Positions 25,482 to 33,471 of a stretch of 64,000 bases of DNA are shown here, one piece after another. The DNA is from JACNJF01 sp050288105. GTDB lineage: Bacteria > Pseudomonadota > Gammaproteobacteria > GCA-001735895. Under the pieces are notes generated by a model that was given only the letters and a program-made list of their open reading frames with translations, did no database searches and had not been told where the DNA came from. A program made the position numbers and the translations under genes. The stretch lies in NCBI GenBank assembly GCA_050288105.1, contig JBNKDE010000016.1, forward strand, positions 21,300 through 85,299, given 5' to 3'. Every line of letters begins with the position of its first letter. The stretch's first letter is position 1.

Positions 25482-26092
25482 GTGTTATCGCTGTCTGGTT
25501 TGAACATGCCGCGTAATAAATCACGCCTGCTTACGGGTTTTTGTAGTCGTTCACTGATCAGGGGACGTTGTCCTGCTTCAGCTTCAGGCTCGCTTTGTGT
25601 ATTTATTGTAACATCCGTAGCGTCATTGTTTTCACCTTTCCAGATCGATTCGATCTGGTGGGGCTGCACATGCATTTCATCCTGGTTTTTCTCGTTCATG
25701 ATTTCCTGCATGATCAGGCTCGCTGTTTCTACTGCAGCTTCGTCGTCTGCAAAATCAAACATCGGTGAAAACAGGCTGCACATCTGGTATTTGCCGATTT
25801 CTTCTTCAAATCCGGTAATAAATTCATAACGCCCTGACGGGAAGCTATGCGATTGTTTGCCCAGCTCTGCGAGCCCGGACCAGTCTTCCTGCTCACCGGG
25901 TAACAGCATCAGGTTCATAAACCAGGGTGTGCTGAGTACCCCCAGGTAATGCTGTTGCCAGGGCTGGAAACCTATCGCGTGAACCTGTAGTTTGTCATTG
26001 ATCATCGGTACATCTGACATGCGTTGCTGATATATGCGATTAAACACAGTTTCCAGTTTACCTGCGATGACTGTTTCCGGTTTGTCTGACAT
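25478..26092 (-). CDS. hupJ: HybE-family hydrogenase assembly chaperone (HupJ)
   Basis: A 204-residue protein with a HybE-type core at about residues 1-140 (VFNRIYQQRMSDVPMINDKL, VLSTPWFMNLMLLPG, FPSGRYEFITGFEEEIGKYQMCSLFSPMFDF). An acidic linker leads to an odd C-terminus, PVSRRDLLRGMFKPD, which reads like a twin-arginine motif. HybE/HupJ proteins act in the quality control of Tat export of the NiFe dimer. The ATG at 26092 was chosen over the TTG one codon earlier. It lies between rubredoxin HupI and HupK, the usual order. Confidence 0.88.
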   Translation of the reverse strand: MSDKPETVIAGKLETVFNRIYQQRMSDVPMINDKLQVHAIGFQPWQQHYLGVLSTPWFMNLMLLPGEQEDWSGLAELGKQSHSFPSGRYEFITGFEEEIGKYQMCSLFSPMFDFADDEAAVETASLIMQEIMNEKNQDEMHVQPHQIESIWKGENNDATDVTINTQSEPEAEAGQRPLISERLQKPVSRRDLLRGMFKPDSDNT

Positions 26093-26130
26093 CAATCAAT
26101 CTCCTGCTGTCTTGAGATGATGATCATGCC

Positions 26131-26352
26131 TTAGTCTTCCAGCACCATAAAGTCGATTTTCTTACCGTCGCACTGTGGACAGGTCCAGTGATCGGGTAGC
26201 TGCGAGAATGGGGTGCCGGGCGCGATCTGCCAGTATTCATCGCCCTCAGCAGGATCGTAAATGTGCCAGCAAATCTTGCATTCCAGGCGCGTATCGTCGC
26301 GTAGCTTGCTGTTGTCGCCGCCGAATGACCCTGGAATGTGTTCAATGTTCAT
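26131..26352 (-). CDS. hupI: rubredoxin HupI
   Basis: A 73-residue rubredoxin. The two iron knuckles are ECKICWHIYDPAEGD and WTCPQCDGKK, with the aromatic core W..I.PGTPF between them. A ~22-residue N-terminal extension precedes the domain, as in other hydrogenase-cluster rubredoxins. HupI/HoxR is needed in aerobic H2 oxidizers, possibly to support or repair the special proximal cluster of the O2-tolerant small subunit. It sits 4 bases after hupH. Confidence 0.95.
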   Translation of the reverse strand: MNIEHIPGSFGGDNSKLRDDTRLECKICWHIYDPAEGDEYWQIAPGTPFSQLPDHWTCPQCDGKKIDFMVLED

Positions 26353-26356
26353 AACC

Positions 26357-27214
26357 TTACTCGTAAATGCCCAGGATTTCGTTCAGACGCTGTGCGCTAT
26401 CGTCTATGTCTTCCTGCGACGCGCAGGCAACTTCGGGTACCTTGCTGATTTCTATGGTATTCAGGATCAGCGTTTCCTGCGAGTTGTAATACTGCACCCA
26501 CCATACATTACGCGTTGCGGTGCTGCTGATGCGGCAGTTGCCGTAACCGCGTGACAGGATAATAATCGGACCGATGCCGAGCTGATCGGACAGGTACAGC
26601 AGGTCCTGTTCGGTATGCGGCAGCAGCGACAGGTTAATCACATAGGGTTCGTCGCCAGGCCCGTATTCGGGGAGTTTGTCGTGGATCTCGGTGAGTAATG
26701 GTGCCGCGTTATACACATCGTCTGGAATCTGCAGGTTTGCGACCTGTAGATTGGGTTTGGCGTCGGCAAAGGTGAGTTCACTGATTAACCCCGGTACTTC
26801 GGCAATTTCGATGGTGTCGCGCACAACCGCCTGCTTGTCGTCCACGTACTGCACGCGCCATACCCCGGCCAGTACCGACTCCTGGATTAATGCATTGATG
26901 TTACCGCTGCATTGCACGCTGACTTCGCCTTCTCCCAGTAGCTGGTTAAAAAACTCGCGGTTTTTCTGGTCCAGCTCGTTGAGCTCAAACACGATGGATT
27001 GCTCACCGATACGAAACTGTTGCAGCGCCTGCTCGATCTGGCGCGTTAACGCGACTGCGGCTTCCAGTCCTTCGATTTCTTCCGCCTCCGGCACCATTGG
27101 CGCCTGGTAGGTGTACATGCCGGAGGGCATTTGCATAAAGGTCATTTCTGCGCCATCGCTGTCTGCGGGCTGCGATCCGGGGCCGACGACTATCGGGATA
27201 TCAATCTTGTTCAT
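26357..27214 (-). CDS. hupH: hydrogenase expression/formation protein HupH (HyaF family)
   Basis: A 285-residue HyaF/HupH protein. Two similar modules are visible, each ending in a strand pair: GVWRVQYVDDKQAVVRDTIEIAEVP in the first half and VWWVQYYNSQETLILNTIEISKVP in the second. These are typical of the family. The N-terminal leader contains MPSGMYTYQ. HupH/HyaF acts late in small-subunit maturation in O2-tolerant hydrogenases. It lies between hupG and hupI with short spacers. Confidence 0.93.
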   Translation of the reverse strand: MNKIDIPIVVGPGSQPADSDGAEMTFMQMPSGMYTYQAPMVPEAEEIEGLEAAVALTRQIEQALQQFRIGEQSIVFELNELDQKNREFFNQLLGEGEVSVQCSGNINALIQESVLAGVWRVQYVDDKQAVVRDTIEIAEVPGLISELTFADAKPNLQVANLQIPDDVYNAAPLLTEIHDKLPEYGPGDEPYVINLSLLPHTEQDLLYLSDQLGIGPIIILSRGYGNCRISSTATRNVWWVQYYNSQETLILNTIEISKVPEVACASQEDIDDSAQRLNEILGIYE

Positions 27215-27225
27215 GATGTGCTCCG

Positions 27226-27657
27226 TTATGCCTGATTACAGCTAGATGCGCGTTGCTCAACCGGTATCGCAAAACCGGGTGCAGTTTTGGGTTGCGAGCT
27301 TAATATTTCGTTGATCAGGGTGAGGTAACTGATCCAGTCCTGCACACGGCTGACCACGCCGAGGTATTTACCCTGCCTGAGGAATACCAGCGCAGGCCAT
27401 TCGTTAAATCCGTAGCGGGTTTGCAGTTTGCGTTGCGCGCTTTGGTCGACTACTGCGACGCTGAAACGATTGCCGTACTCTTTTTGCAGTTCCGGCAGAA
27501 TCATTGCGACATCGTCGCTTTCCGGGAAGCGCACTGGGTCTTCAGTGAAAAACAGCACGCATTCGTCCTGCGTCTGAATGAATGCATCATGTGCGGCTTC
27601 GTCCAGTACCGGATAGTGGTGCTGTTCAATCATGTTTTGTATGAGTGGTGATGGCAT
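27226..27657 (-). CDS. hupG: thioredoxin-like hydrogenase accessory protein HupG (HyaE family)
   Basis: A 143-residue thioredoxin-fold protein without a CxxC active site. ECVLFFTEDPVRFPESDDVAMILPEL, VAVVDQSAQRKLQTRYGFNEWPALVFLRQGKYLGVV and the final helix match HyaE/HoxO/HupG. HyaE binds the Tat signal peptide of the small subunit before export. It is part of the hupF-G-H-I-J-K set. A repeat element at 27686-27758 separates it from hupF. Confidence 0.9.
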   Translation of the reverse strand: MPSPLIQNMIEQHHYPVLDEAAHDAFIQTQDECVLFFTEDPVRFPESDDVAMILPELQKEYGNRFSVAVVDQSAQRKLQTRYGFNEWPALVFLRQGKYLGVVSRVQDWISYLTLINEILSSQPKTAPGFAIPVEQRASSCNQA

Positions 27658-27685
27658 GGTTATCGGGGCTCCTCTTTAATGTGTA

Positions 27686-27758
27686 CTGTCATTGCGAGCG
27701 CCAGCGAAGCAATCTAATGGTCGTACAACCAGGTTGTTTCGCTGGCGCTCTATGACAG
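27686..27758. repeat. 73-bp MITE/REP-like inverted repeat between hupF and hupG
   Basis: CTGTCATTGCGAGCGCCAGC (27686 on) is mirrored by GCTGGCGCTCTATGACAG (ending 27758), giving a long imperfect hairpin with a ~20-base loop. A related TGTCATCGCGAGCG unit occurs at 23331. The hairpin lies inside the leftward transcript and may affect RNA stability. Confidence 0.75.
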
Positions 27759-27789
27759 TTGAAATCAGTTTTCTGGGTAAAGATGGTTT

Positions 27790-28140
27790 TCATTGTTTTT
27801 TCCGACTTTGTTCCAGAGCGATGAGTGAGTCGGGTTTGGGGATTTCGCGATCAATCAGGTCAGCAAACAGTGATTCGATGGTGGCGTCTGGTAGTGCTGC
27901 CTGGTTCAGGCTACCGTTGTGTTGCATGATCATGTCGACGGCTTTTACCGCGTCGGTGATACGTGCGGCATCTTCTTCGCTTAATACCTCGCGCGCGCTG
28001 TCGAGGAAAATCAGCAGCCAGGTACCGGGTGGCTGTTCGCCCACCAGCAGGGTTTCGACTTCGCGTTGCATACCCATGCCTTCACAGCGTGCGTATCCAA
28101 AACCGGATTCTATGACCTGCATGGGGATGCCTATACACAT
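27790..28140 (-). CDS. hupF: HypC-family hydrogenase chaperone HupF
   Basis: A 116-residue HypC-like protein starting MCIGIPMQVIESG with the essential Cys2. It is longer than HypC because of a C-terminal extension ending EIPKPDSLIALEQS. HupF is thought to bind the HupL precursor and protect it under aerobic growth, while the true HypC (14079-14360) works on the HypD scaffold. It follows hupD after 39 bases. Confidence 0.92.
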   Translation of the reverse strand: MCIGIPMQVIESGFGYARCEGMGMQREVETLLVGEQPPGTWLLIFLDSAREVLSEEDAARITDAVKAVDMIMQHNGSLNQAALPDATIESLFADLIDREIPKPDSLIALEQSRKKQ

Positions 28141-28179
28141 GGCTCTGGCCTCCGCTGCGGTATCACCGGCGCAGAGCGC

Positions 28180-28890
28180 TTATACATTATTGTCTCCATA
28201 CTTGCCTCGGTGGTCGACATCGCAGCTTATGGTTTTTTCCGGGTCGAGCGGGTAGGGGCGATAACCGATTTCGAATTCTGCAGATTTAAGGACACGTTCA
28301 TCCCCAATGCGACAGGCCTGCTCGGGGCTGGGACGGTCCTGCTCGTAAGCATCGATGTGAACCTCCTGACCAGCCAGCGATGCTTCAGGTGGCAGCGGTT
28401 GTGCTCTTTTGGTTGCGTGGATATCGAATTGCTGTAGCCAGTCGATTGCTGCGGCGATTGCTGGCTCGATTTGCTGTCGGGTTTTTTCGCGCAGACTGCC
28501 ACCGAAATCTTCCAGTTGTACCGGTTGTACACCCACCAGTAACAGATGTTGCGGATAACGCCCCAGCATTTCAGCCATTGCCAGCACTTCCTGGAAACCG
28601 GTCTGGTGCAGGCTCATCTTTTTGGCGCCCATGAACTTGGGGACATTCTCGCCTTCGATCAGACGTAGCGTGCCAGGCTCCAGTCCGTAATCGATGGCAT
28701 CAAACACTACCAGGATGTCGGCCTGCTCAACATAATGAACCAGGTAAATACCCTGTGTGCCGCCATCCATCAGGGTGACGTTGTCATCGAATTGATAGTG
28801 ACGGTTTAGCGCTTCGACGGCACGAACGCCGAATCCTTCATCTGCCCAAAGCAGGTTTCCAATGCCGAGTATGAGGGTCTTCTGGGTCAT
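28180..28890 (-). CDS. hupD: hydrogenase maturation endopeptidase HupD, with C-terminal extension
   Basis: A Ni-dependent endopeptidase that cuts the HupL C-terminus behind the DPCxxCxxH motif once Ni is bound. The protease core is at about residues 1-165: LILGIGNLLWADEGFGVRAVE with the first metal Glu/Asp, VVFDAIDYGL with the Asp, and MSLHQTGFQEVL with the His. The usual length is about 160-200, so the final ~60 residues (QPLPPEASLAG to the end) are an extension. HupV needs no cutting; the only visible substrate is HupL. It is first gene of the leftward hup run and faces hupS. Confidence 0.95.
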   Translation of the reverse strand: MTQKTLILGIGNLLWADEGFGVRAVEALNRHYQFDDNVTLMDGGTQGIYLVHYVEQADILVVFDAIDYGLEPGTLRLIEGENVPKFMGAKKMSLHQTGFQEVLAMAEMLGRYPQHLLLVGVQPVQLEDFGGSLREKTRQQIEPAIAAAIDWLQQFDIHATKRAQPLPPEASLAGQEVHIDAYEQDRPSPEQACRIGDERVLKSAEFEIGYRPYPLDPEKTISCDVDHRGKYGDNNV

Positions 28891-28920
28891 ATTACTGCGC
28901 CTCGGATGGTTAAAGTGGAA

Positions 28921-28926
28921 ATTATA
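28921..28926 (-). promoter_or_regulatory. candidate -10 box for the leftward hupD operon
   Basis: A perfect TATAAT on the minus strand lies 31 bases before the hupD ATG in an AT-rich stretch (28915-29000). No good -35 hexamer is found at 16-18 bases, so an activator may be required. Confidence 0.35.
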
Positions 28927-29003
28927 GTTTCATAATAAATCTAAAAAGTAAACAAAGTATTCAAATAAATTAGATTTTCAGATTATTCAATTGGAAACTA
29001 GAT

Positions 29004-29016
29004 AATCAATTTATCG
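29004..29016 (+). promoter_or_regulatory. IHF-like site upstream of the hupS promoter
   Basis: AATCAATTTATCG matches the IHF consensus (WATCAA, 4 bases, TTR) with one mismatch. It lies about 95 bases upstream of the -24/-12 element, a usual IHF position for bending DNA toward an NtrC-type activator. The consensus is loose. Confidence 0.3.
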
Positions 29017-29108
29017 GCTAGTAGCGGAATTTATGTTTCCAGTAAATCCCGTAAAATAAAAAAGGTTAATCCAGGTTAAGTTATTGAAATTGCTTTTAAA
29101 GAAGTCTT

Positions 29109-29124
29109 TGGCACCAAGGCTGCT
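29109..29124 (+). promoter_or_regulatory. sigma-54 (-24/-12) promoter of hupSLC
   Basis: TGGCACCAAGGCTGCT has the GG and GC elements separated as in the sigma-54 consensus TGGCAC-N5-TTGC, with only one of the two T replaced. It lies 45 bases before the hupS ATG, and the island encodes a GAFTGA-type activator (HupR). A direct TTG-N5-CAA binding site for HupR was not found by eye. Confidence 0.75.
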
Positions 29125-29168
29125 TCATCAGGGGGACCAATAAAACCATATTGATAGAGGAATGAAGT

Positions 29169-30254
29169 ATGACCGAAACTTTCTATGACGTGATGCGTCG
29201 GCAGGGGATAACCCGTCGAAGCTTTCTCAAGTTCTGTAGCCTGACCGCTGCAGCCATGGGCCTAAGCCCGGCATTTGCGGGCAAGATAGCGCACGCGATG
29301 GAAACCAAACCCCGTATTCCAGTACTCTGGTTGCATGGACTGGAATGCACCTGCTGTTCTGAATCCTTTATCCGTTCAGGTCATCCGCTGGCAAAAGATG
29401 TTGTGCTGTCGATGATTTCGCTGGATTACGATGACACCATCATGGCGGCTGCCGGTCATCAGGCCGAGGCGATCGTGGATGAGGTGATCGCCGAGCACAA
29501 AGGTAAGTACATTCTGGCCTGTGAGGGTAACCCCGGGCTGGACCAGGGCGATACCGGCGGTATGTCTTGTATCATCGGTGGCAAACCTTATACCGAGCAG
29601 TTACGTCGCGCCGCCAAGGATGCGATGGCGATTATCTCCTGGGGTTCCTGCGCTTCCTGGGGTTGCGTGCAGGCGGCCAAGCCGAATCCAACGGGCGCAA
29701 CACCTATCCATAAGGTTCCCGATCTGGGGAATGCGCCCATTATCAAGGTGCCCGGATGTCCACCGATTGCCGAAGTTATGACTGCAGTCATTACCTACAT
29801 CCTGACCTTTGAGCGCCTGCCTTCGCTGGATCGCCAGGGTCGTCCGAAAATGTTTTATTCACAGCGTATCCATGACAAATGCTATCGCCGTCCGCATTTC
29901 GATGCCGGTCAGTTTGTTGAAAAATGGGACGATGAATCTGCACGTAAAGGCTATTGCCTGTACAAGATGGGCTGTAAAGGCCCAACAACCTACAACGCCT
30001 GTTCCACCATTCGCTGGAATGGTGGGCTGTCGTTCCCGATCCAGGCCGGTCACCCCTGTATCGGTTGCTCGGAAGATGGTTTCTGGGATAAGGGCGGGTT
30101 CTATAACCGTCTGACCAATATCAACCAGTTTGGTATTGAATCCAACGCAGACAAGGTCGGTATGACCGCTGCCACTGTGGTGGGTGGTGCTGCAGCAGTG
30201 CATGCTGCGGTGTCAGCCCTGAAGCGTAGTCAACAGAAAGGAGACCAGGAATAA
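29169..30254 (+). CDS. hupS: membrane-bound uptake [NiFe]-hydrogenase small subunit, O2-tolerant type
   Basis: A 361-residue Fe-S subunit that passes electrons from the NiFe site to cytochrome b. The N-terminus has a Tat signal (TRRSFLKF at 15-22) with a likely cut at AHA/ME after residue 43. The proximal-cluster ligands are ECTCCSES (Cys60, 62, 63), GSCASWGC (Cys161, 166) and VPGCPP. The two extra Cys (62 and 166) are Gly in O2-sensitive enzymes and mark the [4Fe-3S] cluster. Medial and distal cluster Cys lie in HDKCYRRPHF, GCKGPTTYNAC and GHPCIGCSE. A C-terminal hydrophobic helix (about 330-350) anchors it. The hupL start overlaps its stop (TAATG). Confidence 0.97.
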   Translation: MTETFYDVMRRQGITRRSFLKFCSLTAAAMGLSPAFAGKIAHAMETKPRIPVLWLHGLECTCCSESFIRSGHPLAKDVVLSMISLDYDDTIMAAAGHQAEAIVDEVIAEHKGKYILACEGNPGLDQGDTGGMSCIIGGKPYTEQLRRAAKDAMAIISWGSCASWGCVQAAKPNPTGATPIHKVPDLGNAPIIKVPGCPPIAEVMTAVITYILTFERLPSLDRQGRPKMFYSQRIHDKCYRRPHFDAGQFVEKWDDESARKGYCLYKMGCKGPTTYNACSTIRWNGGLSFPIQAGHPCIGCSEDGFWDKGGFYNRLTNINQFGIESNADKVGMTAATVVGGAAAVHAAVSALKRSQQKGDQE

Positions 30255-32059
30255 TGAGCATTACAAACACTCCCAACGGTTTTAAATTAGATACTGCCGG
30301 CCAGCGCGTGGTGGTCGATCCGGTTACGCGTATCGAAGGCCATATGCGTGCTGAAGTGAATATCGATTCCAACAATATGATTACCAACGCGGTTTCCAGT
30401 GGCACCATCTGGCGTGGACTGGAAGTGATCCTGAAAGGGCGCGATCCGCGTGATGCCTGGGCCTTCGTGCAGCGCATCTGTGGCGTGTGCACGGGAACCC
30501 ATGCGCTGACCTCGGTGCGCGCGGTGGAAAATGCGCTCGGTATCAATATTCCGGAAAACGCTAACTCCATCCGCAACATCATGCAGTTGTCGTTACAGGT
30601 GCACGATCATCTGGTGCATTTCTATCATTTGCACGCGCTGGACTGGGTAAACCCGGTGAATGCACTGAAAGCCGATCCGAAAGCAACCTCGGCATTGCAG
30701 CAGCAGGTATCACCGCATCATCCCAATTCATCGCCGGGCTATTTCCGTGATGTACAGAATCGACTGAAAAAGTTTGTCGAGTCGGGTCAGCTGGGGCCAT
30801 TCCGTAATGGTTACTGGAGCAACCCAGCCTATCTGCTACCACCAGAAGCGGACCTGATGGCTGTGACCCATTATCTGGAAGCGCTGGATTTCCAGAAAGA
30901 AATCATGAAGACGCGGACAATATTCGGTGGTAAGGATACGCATCCCAACTGGACCGTGGGTGGCGTGCCCTGTCCGATCAATGTGGATGGCGTGGGCGCA
31001 GTAGGCGGATTGAATATGGTTAACCTGAACCAGGTGCACCAGATCCTGAAAGACTCGCAAACCTTTATCAATAATGTGTACATCCCGGATATCCTGGCGA
31101 TTGGTCAGTTCTACAAGGGGTGGTTATATGGTGGCGGTCTGTCGAGCCAGAGCGTCATGGCTTATGGTGACATCCCGGATAAGGCCAACGATTATTCGCC
31201 GTCGAACCTGATGATGCCGAGCGGCGCGATTATTAATGGCGACCTGAGTAAGGTGCACGATATTGACCTGACCGATCCAGAGCAGGTGCAGGAGTTTGTC
31301 CCGCACAGCTGGTATAAATACCCGGATGGTGTCAAAGGCCTGCACCCCTGGGATGGTGTCACCAGCCCTGATTTTGATGTCAGCTCAGCCAAGGGCACTA
31401 GTCAGAACATCGAAGAGCTGGATGAAAAAGCCAGCTACTCGTGGATTAAAGCTCCGCGCTGGCGTGGTCACGCGATGGAAGTGGGGCCTTTGGCTCGATA
31501 CATTATCGGCTACGCAAAAGGGGACAAAGAGATTACCGAGCAAATCCAGCTGGTGTTAAAAACTCTTGATGTTCCGGTCACTGCATTGTTCTCAACGCTG
31601 GGGCGTACAGCGGCTCGAGCCTTAGAAGCACAATGGGCGGCTGATAAGCAGCTGTACTTTTTCGACAAGCTAATGACCAACATCAAAAACGGTGATACTT
31701 CAACGCATAGCGGCGAGATGTGGGACCCTGCCGAGTGGCCGAAAGAAGCCAAAGGGGTCGGATTCACTGAAGCGCCGCGTGGTGCACTGGGTCACTGGAT
31801 CAAGATCAAGGATACGCGTATCGATAACTACCAGTGTGTAGTGCCGACGACCTGGAATGGTTCGCCGCGGGACGAAGCGGGTAATATTGGCGCGTTCGAA
31901 GCATCCATGATGAACACCAGGGTTGCGGTCGCTAACGAGCCGGTTGAAATCCTGCGTAATATCCACAGCTTCGATCCCTGCCTCGCCTGTTCTACCCATG
32001 TCATGAGTGAAGACGGCGAAGAGCTGGCCAACGTCACTACCGGACCCATCGGTTCATAG
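30254..32059 (+). CDS. hupL: membrane-bound uptake [NiFe]-hydrogenase large subunit
   Basis: A 601-residue catalytic subunit oxidising H2. Metal ligands are RICGVCTGTHAL near residue 75 and DPCLACSTH near the C-terminus. After the His a 19-residue tail (VMSEDGEELANVTTGPIGS) remains, to be removed by HupD once Ni is inserted. Other conserved parts are VDPVTRIEGHMRAEV at the start and EAPRGALGHWIKI. It is exported folded with HupS through Tat. It belongs to the group 1 uptake enzymes; subgroup 1d is inferred from the HupS cysteines. Confidence 0.98.
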   Translation: MSITNTPNGFKLDTAGQRVVVDPVTRIEGHMRAEVNIDSNNMITNAVSSGTIWRGLEVILKGRDPRDAWAFVQRICGVCTGTHALTSVRAVENALGINIPENANSIRNIMQLSLQVHDHLVHFYHLHALDWVNPVNALKADPKATSALQQQVSPHHPNSSPGYFRDVQNRLKKFVESGQLGPFRNGYWSNPAYLLPPEADLMAVTHYLEALDFQKEIMKTRTIFGGKDTHPNWTVGGVPCPINVDGVGAVGGLNMVNLNQVHQILKDSQTFINNVYIPDILAIGQFYKGWLYGGGLSSQSVMAYGDIPDKANDYSPSNLMMPSGAIINGDLSKVHDIDLTDPEQVQEFVPHSWYKYPDGVKGLHPWDGVTSPDFDVSSAKGTSQNIEELDEKASYSWIKAPRWRGHAMEVGPLARYIIGYAKGDKEITEQIQLVLKTLDVPVTALFSTLGRTAARALEAQWAADKQLYFFDKLMTNIKNGDTSTHSGEMWDPAEWPKEAKGVGFTEAPRGALGHWIKIKDTRIDNYQCVVPTTWNGSPRDEAGNIGAFEASMMNTRVAVANEPVEILRNIHSFDPCLACSTHVMSEDGEELANVTTGPIGS

Positions 32060-32071
32060 GAGGGTAAGACT

Positions 32072-32785
32072 ATGACAACCCTGGCAACCAAGCCACATAC
32101 CGAACCGGCAGTTTATGTTTACGAAGCACCGTTGCGACTCTGGCACTGGATAAATGCACTAGCTATTGTCGTACTCTGTGTAACCGGCTATTTCATCGGT
32201 AGTCCGCTGCCAACGATGCCCGGTGAAGCGAGTGAAAACTTTTTGATGGGGTATATCCGCTTCGCGCATTTTGCAGCGGCATATATCTTCGCCATTGGTT
32301 TTCTGTTTCGTATCTACTGGGCATTTGCAGGAAACACGCATGCACGCCAGATCTTTCTTCCATCTATCTTTAAGGGAGAATTCTGGGATGGAGCATGGCA
32401 TGAGTTGAAATGGTATTTCTTCCTCACCAAAGAGCCGCGTAAATATATAGGGCATAATCCATTGGCGATATTCGCGATGCATATCCTGTTTGTGTGGGCT
32501 GTCCTGTTTATGATCATCACTGGGTTTGCGCTTTACGGTGAAGGTGCCGGCTATGACAGCTGGCAACACACCATGTTCTCATCCTGGGTGATTCCTTTAT
32601 TTGGACAGAGCCAGGACGTGCACACCTGGCATCATATGATTATGTGGGTGATCATCTGCTTCATCATGACGCATATCTATGTCGCGATTCGTGAAGACAT
32701 CATGTCGCGCCAGAGTCTGGTGAGTACCATGATCAGTGGCTGGCGTACGTTTAAGGATAATCGGGCGCCGGATGATGAGCATTAA
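32072..32785 (+). CDS. hupC: Ni/Fe-hydrogenase b-type cytochrome subunit
   Basis: A 237-residue membrane cytochrome b that anchors HupSL on the periplasmic face and passes electrons to quinone. Four hydrophobic segments are visible (about 25-50, 65-85, 130-155 and 185-210). Heme-ligand His candidates are in LRLWHWINAL, YIRFAHFAAA, HTWHHMIMWV and MTHIYVAI. It lies 12 bases behind hupL with an AGGAGG-type site and is followed by a terminator, so the operon is hupSLC only. Confidence 0.96.
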   Translation: MTTLATKPHTEPAVYVYEAPLRLWHWINALAIVVLCVTGYFIGSPLPTMPGEASENFLMGYIRFAHFAAAYIFAIGFLFRIYWAFAGNTHARQIFLPSIFKGEFWDGAWHELKWYFFLTKEPRKYIGHNPLAIFAMHILFVWAVLFMIITGFALYGEGAGYDSWQHTMFSSWVIPLFGQSQDVHTWHHMIMWVIICFIMTHIYVAIREDIMSRQSLVSTMISGWRTFKDNRAPDDEH

Positions 32786-32827
32786 TGCCATAACCATTAA
32801 TCTTCAACTGATTTAATGGGTTTTTTG

Positions 32828-32857
32828 GTCCCGGTGCTTTGCCGGGACTTTTTTTTT
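32828..32857 (+). terminator. Rho-independent terminator of hupSLC
   Basis: GTCCCGG (32828-32834) and CCGGGAC (32842-32848) form a 7-bp GC-rich stem with a 7-base loop, followed by nine T. It lies 42 bases after the hupC stop. Confidence 0.92.
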
Positions 32858-32899
32858 GTATCAGGAAGTAACTGAAATCATCCAAATGAGTTGGCGCTG

Positions 32900-33271
32900 T
32901 CATTCGATTTCTTTTGCGTTTTCCAGAATTAATTCACCTATACCGATATTTAAAGATGCTTGTATCTCTACCGGCTTACTGATTGGTATTTTGGTTATGT
33001 AGAGTTGTTTTGCTTCTTCTTCGTCTGTTGGGAAAAATGGAGCACCTGGTTCCGAATGGAAAAAGAAGTCGCCAGATAATACGCCGCATTTAGGGCAGGT
33101 ATTTACAAAATATCTCTGCGCCGTCGTCTTTGAGTATCTGAGTTTAAAAGATGGCACTCTACTCTGGATGTAGTGCGTGACCTCATTAGGTTTGCTTTCT
33201 ACTTCTGATAATATGCAAACCTGCTCTTCAGCGTCCTCAATATGTGGTGCAAGTAATGCTATCTCAGGCAT
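32900..33271 (-). CDS. hypothetical protein with one CxxC
   Basis: A 123-residue protein that was not recognised. A single CPKC pair sits at residues ~59-62 in FVNTCPKCGVLSGDFFFHSEPGAPFFP, suggesting a one-knuckle zinc site or redox pair. No signal peptide or membrane segment is seen. It lies at the edge of the decayed REP/transposase patch and converges on the hupSLC terminator. Its AT-rich, non-operonic setting points to accessory DNA. Confidence 0.55.
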   Translation of the reverse strand: MPEIALLAPHIEDAEEQVCILSEVESKPNEVTHYIQSRVPSFKLRYSKTTAQRYFVNTCPKCGVLSGDFFFHSEPGAPFFPTDEEEAKQLYITKIPISKPVEIQASLNIGIGELILENAKEIE

Positions 33272-33358
33272 TTTTGCCTAGCATTTCCAGCAATTTACCA
33301 CCTTTCCAATCAAATAAAGTGGTGGATGTATTTTCAAACTGTCGCTAGCCATATTTAC

Positions 33359-33400
33359 GCAGTTAAAGGGGTCGGCAGTTAAAGGGGGCGGGGTTACATG
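33359..33400. repeat. REP-like tandem motif upstream of the transposase
   Basis: GCAGTTAAAGGGG occurs twice in a row (33359-33371 and 33374-33386), with GTCGG between and GGCGGGG after. The GGGGTCGG core is the complement of the CCGACCCC motifs at 34196-34260, so REP-type motifs in opposite orientation flank the transposase. Confidence 0.5.
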
Positions 33401-33471
33401 AGAATACCTCGCAACTTAATGATATCGTATATACTTAGGAAAGCGAGATATAACTAGGAAAAGGAGTTTCT

